A stretch of 20,842 bases of DNA from Phaeoceros laevis (lineage: Eukaryota; Anthocerotophyta; Anthocerotopsida; Notothyladales). The stretch is from assembly GCA_049999765.1 (NCBI GenBank), contig JBNGIQ010002922.1, forward strand, positions 1 to 20,842. Direction: 5' to 3'. The notes below the pieces were generated by a model, which had not been told where the DNA came from, made no database searches, and saw only the letters and a program-made list of their open reading frames with translations. This document shows positions 1 to 8,734 of the stretch, one piece after another. A program made the translations under genes and the position numbers. The first letter of the stretch is position 1. Every line of letters begins with the position of its first letter.

Positions 1-27
1 ACCACATCCTTTGTGTCCATGCTGTCA

Positions 28-291
28 GAAACCTGGCGCACATCTCAGCACCTTCTCCGCCTCACCTAAATGGCCTGCCCTCCCAAGAATATCAACCATG
101 CAATTATACTGCTCAGTCGTCGGGTGGAGGCCATGCTGTTTCACCATGGCATCAAAATACTGTCGACCCTTACTGACCAGCCCCGCATTACTGCATGCTA
201 CAAGAAGGCACGTAAATGTGATGTCAGTAGGCTGAATACCCGCCAGCATCATCTCTTCGAAACAGGCTGTAGCCTTGTGGCCTTCAAGCTC
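28..291 (-). CDS. PPR (PLS-type) protein fragment, partial or decayed
   Basis: On the minus strand this stretch reads as pentatricopeptide repeats of the plant PLS class: a helix ending FEEMMLAGIQPTDITF, then CSNAGLVSKGRQYFDAM, then YNCMVDILGRAGHLGEAEKVL, which is the signature spacing of L and S motifs in organelle RNA-binding PPR proteins. The first ATG in this frame is at 252, but PPR-like sequence continues upstream to about 291 before an in-frame TGA at 316-318. At the other end the frame meets TGA at 25-27, although a one-base shift restores PPR-like residues (SDSMDTKDVV) up to the window edge. A possible donor (CAG|GTTTCT) sits at position 32, so an intron running off the window is an alternative to a frameshift. 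No further PPR motif is visible between 316 and 990. The family is certain; whether the gene is intact is not. Confidence 0.6.
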
Positions 292-315
292 CTTCTGGTC
301 GTCGGAATTGCTGCT

Positions 316-990
316 TCAAGCGAGAAGCCCTCACGGTCAAGTTTTGCTGCAGTGAGGAGGGCACAAGCAGTTAAATACGCAGCACCCTCCGCTGAAGGGA
401 AGAAAGAAAGGAAGGTGGTTTTACTGTGATAGGTCTTGCTGTTGAGCTGATGGCAGTATGACTGGCGTTGCCAGAACGCTCCACTTGCCATTGCAAGAAA
501 CACACCAAAAGGAAGACTCCCGTTGAACAGAGAGTTATCGCGATTGGGATCGTGACTGCAAACACAGGCAAAGTTCAGCTGCGGCTAAAGCACAATGCGT
601 CAAACAGACTGTAGCTGCGGGAATTTCACGCCAGGATAAGAAAAGAGCAAGGTTGCCTACTTATCAGGGCTGCACAGATTGTGGTCCTGGCTGCGCTCGC
701 AACAGAGAGACTCCTTGCCTGTCATGTTCCACATCTTCCGCTCTAACACAAGCTTGCAGGGCAGCGAAAACACTGTGACCATTGGGCTCCAAACCTTTGC
801 TTGACCACTACCGGACGCCACATCTTTTAAAATCTTTGTAACACAGCCTACTTAAAGAAATGCAACCCCGTGTGAGCTAGGGTTGGTTTTGAAGCTGTAA
901 CACATGTAGAGCCAGTAAAATACTTGTGATTATCCACACTGCCCGTTGCGTTTGAGGTTCTTGAGTGATAAATCAGACCACCGTGGCCCC
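316..990. other. Intergenic / upstream region of the 2H gene
   Basis: No reading frame here resembles a known protein. On the minus strand a strong pyrimidine tract ending in CAG (about 392-420) looks like a 3' splice site for the PPR locus, but the sequence after it does not join the PPR frame without further changes. The right part should contain the promoter and 5' leader of the gene starting at 991. No clear TATA box was seen. Confidence 0.4.
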
Positions 991-2022
991 ATGGCCAGTC
1001 CGCTGATCCTCCGCAGCCGACAGCACCAGCACATCCGCCGGCTCTGTGTTTGCAGGATCTTGGTAATTTTGGTGGTGTCGTTGTTACTGCTTGGCATCGG
1101 AATGACTACCTTGTCCAGCAAACAGCAGTCCGAGGTGCGAATATGTGACCCTCCTTGAATTGTAGTGACTAATCTCCATGGAGCCGGCCGGGGAGTTGCG
1201 ATTCTGATGGCTGTGTTATTGCAGCACTCAATGCCAGCAGCCAGCAGTCATGCCCGGCGGCGTTCGGAGCTGTATGACAGATTGGCAGCCGATCTGGACC
1301 GTGGGAGTCCGACGTTTCTGGACGGCGGGGGTACTTCTCAATCGCTTAAGCTGTCAGATGTGTTCCAGATTAAAGACGGCAAGGTTGAGCCAGTTCTGAC
1401 GCCGGCGGTTCCGGCCGTGAGAGCGGTCGTGCTTCACATGGACCCTACTGCAGCAAGGTCCATTTTCCAGGTTTTGAGAGATGCCGTGTTTCGGCATTTC
1501 TCGGAGGATGCCATTTGGACGCAGAATCCTGAGCTCTACCATTTCAGCATGTATCATGCCTCGCATCACACTGAACCCGTGCCCGCAACGAAAGCGGAGA
1601 CAGAAGCTGAGGCCACTGCGATTCAAGCCGTCGCCAGCAAGCTTAGCCCTTTGAGAATTGCGCTGCGGAGGGTGGTGCTCACAACCACAGGTGTGCTGCT
1701 AGGACTTTGGGATGTTTTGGCAGGTCCCGATCCTGCAGTCATCCGTCTGGAGCTTAAGAAAGCTCTGCCCTTGTCCCCCGAGCGTCAGTTCTACGATTCC
1801 GTTCTGCTGCACTCGTCTTTCGCAAGACTGCTAGGGATGCCATCGGGGACCAGCAATGTTGGGGAAGCATTACCTTTTTTGAAGCATCTTGCGCAGGAAG
1901 CGACAGAGAAACTGGCCGGCTGGGAGGTTGAGTTAACGGAGCTATGGTTTGTGGAGGAATTAGATGTTTTGGCGCTGGCATTGAATGGGAGGATCGTGCC
2001 ACACAAGTTTGTCCTGTCGTAG
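991..2022 (+). CDS. Membrane-anchored 2H-phosphoesterase-like (LigT/CPDase-like) plant protein
   Basis: Exons 991-1134 and 1225-2022 give a 313-residue protein. The 90-nt intron (GTGCGA...TTATTGCAG) joins in phase 0 and removes an in-frame TGA at 1156-1158. Residues ~19-38 form one hydrophobic segment preceded by HIRR, as in a type II signal anchor, so the rest is probably lumenal. Two H-x-S motifs lie 90 residues apart: HFSMYHASHH (His154, Ser156) and HSSFARLLG (His244, Ser246). That pair defines the 2H phosphoesterase fold, whose members hydrolyse 2',3'-cyclic phosphates or related RNA ends. Similar plant proteins are annotated only as RNA ligase/cyclic nucleotide phosphodiesterase family, so the substrate is unknown. 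The start is the first ATG in the exon 1 frame. Domain assignment rests on the two motifs and remembered plant homologues. Confidence 0.8.
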
Positions 2023-2797
2023 CCTCTCAGACCACGAGAAACCGGTTGCCACCGAGGAGCCATCAACCACTCAGCGGTGCCACACAGCGCTCCACAGGCC
2101 CTTTCACTGTGACTCTGTGGTAGCACAAAAAGATTCGTTGCGAGACACGTTCCGTAATTTGTGCACGGAAACTTAATTCCACGTACTTACAATGATAAGC
2201 ATGTTCGCTGGCAGCTTCAAACAAGCACGTGGCCCTTGAGGCTGAGAGTGCAGGAATGAGCTGGCAAGTAACTCGACATGCGAGCGACTACCATGTCACA
2301 GATAATAGAATGGTGACCGAGATGTAAGTGTCATCTGGGTGCAGATACTACAAAGCAGAAAAGCATGGTGATCCCAGTAGCTACGTGCTAGACAGGGCTC
2401 TCTGTAAACAACCTCAAGGACCTGAATCCGCGTTCCCCGGTGGACAGAACATGAACAATGGGAGTGAAACATACAGGTACACAAAGATGGCAGCTTTTGG
2501 CTCAATCCATAGACTCCAGTACCGGGAAGGACCATGGTGATAGCAGTCAGGTCCCCAAGGCAGCGCTCAAAACTCATACTGGGTTGTGCAGATCACGAAA
2601 AGCAGTCCTTGCTGTTAGCGTGACTGAAAACGAAGGCACCAAAGGCCACGCACTACTCTAGAGCGACCAAGCCAAGAAAATGAAGAATCTAACCCACCAC
2701 GAGTGAAGAAACCTGAGAACAATTATTTAACATCTGCGCACATTCGATTAGCTAGACAAGTAGAAAAGGGACACAGACAAGGCTGCCAGAGAACCTG
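2023..2797. other. Convergent 3' intergenic region
   Basis: This lies between the stop codons of the 2H gene (plus) and V-ATPase D (minus), so it should hold both 3' UTRs. Frames on both strands are short and unlike any family I know. An AT-rich patch near 2721-2731 (TTAAATAATT on the minus strand) could serve 3' end formation of the V-ATPase D transcript, but it is not a canonical AATAAA. Confidence 0.4.
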
Positions 2798-3637
2798 TTA
2801 GAAGATGATATCTTCATCGTGCTCAATACCAGCTGCCAGAAGGTTAGTACTGCCACCATTGTGCCGGTGACCTCGGGCATGATGACCATGCAGAGAATGA
2901 GGAGGGTGGTGGGCATGATTTTCCTCCCGTTCGTCTTCTCCATCATCTTCCACAACCTCCAACTGTTTACTTTCCAGAGCTCGTTTCTCCACTTCCTTCT
3001 TCTTGAAACCCTGCACTTTTTTCAGACGGAAAAACTCCTCCCTTTCCAACTCATCGAGCTCACCCTTGATGTACGTGATGGTGTTTTCTAGTCGCGGTTT
3101 GATGACACTTTCCAAGGCATTCACTCTTCTGTTGGTGTTCTTGATGGCCTCATCTAGGGTTAGAAATGAGGTCTGTAGCGATGCGAGCTCCACCAAAAGC
3201 TCGATGGCCTTGACATAGGCGGACTTGCACAGCTTGATCTGCTGCCCTCCTCTAGCCAGACCGGTGAGATCATTTTTGGTCTCTCCTGCTTCCACGACAT
3301 GTTCGAATTTTGGGAGCTTGACCCCTGCTACGTTTTCCGTCCGGGCCTTCACTTTGATAGTTGCCGTCTCCACATTCTCAAACACGGTGTACTTGATCTC
3401 ATCACCAGCAGCATACTTGGCTTCTGTCAGAGCAAAAGCACTCTGCTTCATGACGTCTCCCATGGCCTCCTTGGTCTGAACAATTCTCTTGAGAATCTGT
3501 CGGAACTGCATAGATAGTGCATCGCTCTTCTTCTTTAGCAGCTGATGCCCCTTGACAGCGCCTACGAGCCTGCCTTTGACCACGCCAAGCACTGTGACTG
3601 TAGGGACCACATTCAATCGTTGCCCTTGGCCCGACAT
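2798..3637 (-). CDS. VHA-D: V-type proton ATPase subunit D
   Basis: Single-exon gene for a 279-residue protein. Subunit D is the central rotor stalk of the V1 sector; with subunit F it couples ATP hydrolysis in the A3B3 head to the membrane rotor that acidifies vacuole, trans-Golgi network and endosomes. The family signature is seen along the whole length: start [117 protein letters not shown] and the acidic tail HDEDIIF. Both ends are the predicted long coiled-coil helices. Oddity: residues 241-259 hold nine histidines between the C-terminal helix and the conserved NLLAAG...DEDIIF tail, making the protein about 18 residues longer than the plant norm of ~261. The ATG at 3637 matches the conserved N-terminus exactly. 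Confidence 0.97.
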   Translation of the reverse strand: MSGQGQRLNVVPTVTVLGVVKGRLVGAVKGHQLLKKKSDALSMQFRQILKRIVQTKEAMGDVMKQSAFALTEAKYAAGDEIKYTVFENVETATIKVKARTENVAGVKLPKFEHVVEAGETKNDLTGLARGGQQIKLCKSAYVKAIELLVELASLQTSFLTLDEAIKNTNRRVNALESVIKPRLENTITYIKGELDELEREEFFRLKKVQGFKKKEVEKRALESKQLEVVEDDGEDEREENHAHHPPHSLHGHHARGHRHNGGSTNLLAAGIEHDEDIIF

Positions 3638-4325
3638 GAATGCTTCCTGATGGACCTTGTGCCGGCTTCTTGTCCCTCTCCAACGCGACTATGGATCCCG
3701 CAAGCTGATAAAGCAGCTTCAGAACATGCGTTCGATATTGGCCCTTCTGCTGCCAAACCAGATCATCTCACGACCGTATCTACTCCTTTAGTCCCAGATC
3801 TACCGCTCTAGCTACTTCGAGACAAATGCAAGAAAGCGCAGCAAGAGTAGATCTTCTAGACTACCGGGACCTGCCTAGAGGTGCACTTCCGCCACCGGCT
3901 CAGCTCGTACTAGCAGTCATGCTCCTGCGGCCCAACCCTCACACACCCAGCATTCTCAAGACTCTCCAACCCGGGGTGGAAGTTCAACAACATACGCTGG
4001 AACTGCATTGAGCTTTCCAAGTCACCACACGTACAATGTGTACGGGGCAGCACCTGGCTCACCGGTTGTGCAGTTACCAAACCGGCTAACATAAGGTGAC
4101 CGCAATTGGCTCTGCAGTGGGAGATCGAGTATGCTTTATTATTTGTCATAACCATTGCCAAAAAGGGCATAGGCCACATGGCCGGCCGTGTGTATGCTGC
4201 GAGACATCGATGAACGCACGCCCTCGGCCTGCATGATGCCACCCCTATAGGGCCTACACCCCTTGATTGCCATCCGATACCAGCTAAGGCATGAACGAAA
4301 AAAGCAGTGCGGTGCTACGAAGGGG

Positions 4326-4394
4326 GTTCAGAACCAAAGGCAGCTACTGTTCAGAACCGAAGGCAGCTACTGTTCAGAACCGAAGGCAACTAGT
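4326..4394. repeat. Tandem repeat, 23-bp unit x 3
   Basis: Three adjacent 23-bp copies at 4326-4348, 4349-4371 and 4372-4394. Copy 1 differs from copy 2 by one base (CCAAAGG vs CCGAAGG). Copy 3 differs from copy 2 at two bases near its end. Each copy begins with GTTCAGAAC, itself a 9-bp palindrome (GTTC-A-GAAC), so the array presents three evenly spaced dyads about two helical turns apart. Confidence 0.9.
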
Positions 4395-4426
4395 GTAACT
4401 GTTAACTGTAATGTGTAAATGTCAGG

Positions 4427-4448
4427 CTACGACCCCTACGACCCCTAC
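4427..4448. repeat. Short tandem repeat, 9-bp unit x ~2.4
   Basis: The unit CTACGACCC is repeated at 4427-4435 and 4436-4444, followed by a partial CTAC copy. It lies 32 bp after the 23-bp array. It looks like simple slippage and has no evident function. Confidence 0.8.
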
Positions 4449-4622
4449 ACCTGATATTTAGGCTACGCTAAGGAGCGGATCTGAGAGTGAAAGGTATCAA
4501 TGCAAGGAACAGCTAGTCAAGACAGAAGGCAAGAGCAGGCAAACAAGACTTTTCAGAGAGGGGCTCCAAGGATGAAAATACGACCCAAGTTTATGGTAAG
4601 TAGCCTTTTCGCTCCTCAAGTG

Positions 4623-7600
4623 CTACAGATTTCTATCAAGAAACCCACAGATGCGTTCTTCCATGTACATTCGATCTCGCAGACCCCTTGGCATATGCCT
4701 CTCATCTGGGAAGATTAACAGTTCATACTCTTTGCCCGCTGCAGTGAGAGCGTTGATCAGCCTTGCAGTGTGTCTGAAGTGCACATTCTCGTCTATCATA
4801 CCATGGACTAGTAGCAGCTTTCCTTGCATTCTGTGAACATGGTACATGACAGAAGTGGACTCAAAAACCTGTGGGTTATTTGCTGGGGTTCCCAAGTATT
4901 TCTCAGTGTAATGTGTGTCATACCCGTCCCATGCAGTAACAGGAGCACCTGCCACAGAGCACCTGAAAAGATCTGGGCAACGGGCTAGGGACATGGCGGC
5001 CATGTAACCACCATAGCTCCAGCCATATATTCCTACCTTACCGACTTTAGCGAACCCCTCTTGTAACAGCCAATGCACACCCGCCTCTTGGTCTTGGACA
5101 TCAACAACGCCCATGTTGTTTTTTATGGCTCCTTCAAACTGTAGTCCTCTTCGTGAGCTTCCTCTGTTATCAAGCTGCATCCAATACCATTTCACATTCT
5201 GTTGACAAATTTCGTTACCTAGGCTAATCAAAACCACTACGAACCCTAATCAAATGACTTGAAGCACTATTCAACAAACAGAAAAGTCTGAAGCGTCGAA
5301 GTCTTGCCTTCCATACAAGCAGTCCCTTGCTTCGGAGGTACTGGGCTCTCATATCTACGGTATTCATCCAGGAGTTGCAGACAGTCTGCACGTTTGGCCC
5401 ACCATAAACACTGACAACGGTCCTGTAAGGGGGGGGACCATATCGCTTTACGTCAGGCTTGTAAAGAGCTCCATACAGAGTAGTTCCATCTGCAGCTGTT
5501 ATTTGTACTAATTCAGGTGCCGCTAATTGCAACCTCTGCGCCCGCGGAGATGGTGCTGGTTGCTCATATACAGGTGCAATCACCTCACCAGTTTTCAATG
5601 AGCACAGCAAAACTCGGGGTGGGGTGTCCAAAGAATCATGTATGTCCACGAATTTTTCCATCTGGTGATCCAATACCACAAGGTGTCTGCCATTTCCCTG
5701 AGTAAGCTTCCTGGGTGATGCCAGCGGAAGGTTAAAGTCAGGAAACAGTTTCGTGCTGTACAGGTGGGTCTCAAGGGGACTGTCCAAGGTTCCAGTGAAG
5801 TATATTATCCCGCATTTCTCATCAACACCTGCTACCTGCTCCACTTGCCACGGGCCATCCGTCAGTGCGCCCAAGCAACAGCCTGCACCATCATAAAGAA
5901 ACAAGTGCCTGAACCCTGAACGCTCACTTGCCCATAAAAAGCCTCCAGTTAGCCTTCCTGGTCCTTTCTGCAAGGGGGTAAAACAGTCATGCAAATTAAC
6001 CCAGACAGTATTTTCCTCCACTAGTAGCACCTCTCTCTTTCCTGTTTTGCGGTCGAACTTGAGAAGCTTCAACTTTGTCTGGTCCCGACTTTGCACTTGA
6101 GCAGTGAGAGATCCATCAGGCAACCATGCAACACGGGCTAGGTATTCTTCTTCATTGCCCAGACCACAATGCAGATCTACCCAAGTGGGCTCCCGTTCAA
6201 AATCATCTCCACTAGCTGCTGCAATTCCTAGGCGCACATTCGCATTTGCACAGCCAGCAAAAGGGTAGGCATGGTCTTCCTGTGCTTCAGCACCTACTGC
6301 AGCTTTTCCTTGGTGCATAATCCGGAAAAGAGGTACAACTGAACCATCAACTTCTGTAAAAGCTATAAATTTGCTGTCAGGGGACCACCAAAATCCGTTC
6401 CTCCTCTCCATCTCTTCCTGCTCCAAGAGAAGGACCAGCATTCATTCTGCATTAGCTTGCATCAACACGAGAACAAATGCTTTTTGACATAAAACAATTA
6501 TTCGCGCCATGCGGAGTCCAAGGTCAAAGAACAGTACCTGAGCTATGTACTCAGCGATTCCATGTGTCTGCAGCATGCCCAGATGTCCAGTCAGATGCTA
6601 ACCATTTCACAATCATACGTATCTTGTAGAGAACATGATTGAACCTTTCCACCCACAAGTTGCGAAACTGCACACACCACTAAAATCTGCACCTACCAAG
6701 CCCCACAGCGCAATGCAACACACCCGTCACATCCCCAAGCGATTGGTGCATCAAGAAATTTACACTTCAGCCTTGGCTGGGTTAGTATGGCAAGGCTTCC
6801 AGTTCCTGCAGCACCAAGCACACAAAATCTGCACGAAGCATCGCATAGTTGAACTCATGCTCAAGCCACCACAGAAAAGAATAGGCTCTGGCAACATATT
6901 GTGTCAAGAAAAGTTGAATTAAAGATTGCAAAGATGTACAACATGAGACTGTCAAACTTCAAGAGCAACTTATGGCTTACCTTCCCTGCCCCAGCAGCTC
7001 CATATGTTAGTTGAACAGGTTCGCCACATGTTATTGGAAGAACATGGATCTCATCATCACGAACATATGCAATGAAGGTTCCATCTGGCGACAGTTGTGG
7101 GTCGAGAATAGGTGATGATGATGTACTTGCAACCCTGAGCCGTAGCTCTGATCCAGGGCCATCCTGCACATAGATCTGCCAAGAGAAGTTGGAATGATTC
7201 AAGGAATACTGGTCGAGACAGAAAGATAGATTTCAGGTCAGCTCGACATTTAGAAGTTAGTTCTTGCGGTCTGGCTGGCCTTTTCAGCAGGATGCTCTGA
7301 AAAAGGTCCCAAAGTTCAGAATCTGAAATACTGGGACACTGGCCACTCTACTGTGCAAGGACTATTTCAATGGTACAAGGCGTTGAAAGAGAATGCACCC
7401 AAGTTTGAGCTTGCCGCCAGTCCACCTTGGAAGATTCAAGAATGACAAGATTGCCGATTCCGCAACGGGGAGCACTGACTGCCACGTGCTAGATCAAACA
7501 GACTCGAGGAGAAAGGCAGACACGATTTAACTCGACATGCTGCTGATAAGTATGGGAAAAGCGTACTGAAGTATGAAGACTTACTCCTCCAGGAAGGGGT

Positions 7601-8091
7601 ACCATTAGCCGAGATGTAGAACTCCCTTTAGCCCATTCATATCTTGTGACGCCAAGGCCTCGCTCTCGCAGTCGCTCACGCCTCAGTTTCTCAGCTGTTG
7701 ACAAGTTGTTTTCATCGACACCTCCTCCAGGAGGACTGACCAGCAGATGTTGCTGCCAGGTTGCAGGGTCGAAGGCAAAGATTTTTCTGTTCAAAGTGCC
7801 ATCAGGACTGAATAGGAAAGATATCAACTTGTCGTCCGGACTGAATGCGACAGAAGCAGGAGCAACGTATCCGGGTAGGGGACACTGCACAATATCTTCA
7901 ACAGGAAATCCGGTAGATTCTTCACAAGCCTCATTATCCGTGGCGGGCATTGTCGGGAAAAGAGGACGGGAACGTTTCACCTCTTCCCTGCCGGTACTTG
8001 CTTTGTGCAGATCTAGAACAGGTGCGCCCCAGTCGCCCTTGCGGTCATCTCCTGTTGATCGGCGTTTTGCACTTTCCTGCCTGTCAACCAT
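4623..8091 (-). CDS. Dipeptidyl peptidase IV family serine peptidase (S9B, cytosolic DPP8/9-like)
   Basis: Five exons, 8091-7585, 7175-6981, 6567-6538, 6417-5308 and 5174-4623, all joined in phase 0, give 797 residues. The family removes N-terminal dipeptides, mostly after proline. An N-terminal beta-propeller ([31 protein letters not shown]) is followed by the Glu-Glu motif that holds the substrate amino end (Glu245-Glu246, [14 protein letters not shown]). The C-terminal alpha/beta hydrolase holds the triad Ser667 (GWSYGG), Asp742 ([10 protein letters not shown]) and His774 (DERHMPR). No signal peptide or TM segment is seen, so it is probably soluble like DPP8/9. Exon 3 is only 30 nt. Intron 4 uses a GC donor (AAG|GCAAGA). 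The start at 8091 is the first ATG in frame, since an in-frame stop lies upstream before any other ATG; an extra 5' exon cannot be ruled out. Confidence 0.93.
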
Positions 8092-8734
8092 GTACCTCTG
8101 CTGCAACTCGTGCGGCCCAGCTCCAGGCACAACCCCTAAATTTCCATCAACGAACTTCACCAGGAGAAGACGACGGACAACCTTCACCTTGGGTGAGTAT
8201 GGCGATCATTCAAACAAGACACTGGTGAGGTCCTGTGAAGAGCGGGAATCGGAGAGGACACGAAGTACAAACATAGGATTGAACTTGAACCCCGATACTC
8301 AGGTGGAAGGCAGCCAACCGAAGCTCAGTTGGTCGCTGAAGCCAGGCAATCGAGGTCTTGTGTGAACCGGATGCGGTGTCGGCTGACTGAGGAGAACGGT
8401 CAGCGGAAGAGAAGTCATCTCGATCAAGACGTTGGAAAATATGGAAAAGGTCTGTAATGTGGACTTAACCCGTTATGGACCAACTTGCAGTGGCTCATTC
8501 TGAGTCTTGGAACCCGGGCCGCGTTTGCGTTTTCACTGGACATACCCGTGATGAGGAAAAGCCGGGCATTCGACGGGAACCCAAAAGCGGTGTACATGGA
8601 GTGCTCGTGCAACGTAATCCGTGCAAATTAGTGAAAGAATTTGGAAGAATTCACAACAAAGTAACCCGACGAGAATCTCGCAATCATACTGGTCCATGAT
8701 GACACCACATAACCCATTTCATACTGTTCAAGGA
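8092..8734. other. Intergenic region between VPS34 (3') and the DPP gene (5')
   Basis: 643 nt between the VPS34 stop and the DPP start, both on the minus strand. It must hold the VPS34 3' end and the DPP promoter. The open frames here on the plus strand are mostly antisense extensions over DPP exon 1 and resemble nothing I know. No canonical poly(A) signal or TATA box stands out. Confidence 0.4.

Larger units (their letters stand above)
3638..4622. other. Intergenic region: V-ATPase D promoter and DPP 3' flank
   Basis: This 985-nt stretch holds the upstream region of V-ATPase D and the downstream region of the DPP gene, both on the minus strand. No frame resembles a known protein. It contains two small tandem repeats, listed separately. 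On the minus strand AATAAA occurs at 4135-4140, about 480 nt past the DPP stop, and could be a poly(A) signal; this is weak evidence. Confidence 0.4.

Noticed and set aside
7646-8365. A 239-codon open frame on the plus strand
   Set aside because: It is antisense to DPP exon 1, whose minus-strand translation matches the family closely. The plus translation is low-complexity Ser/Arg and unlike any family.
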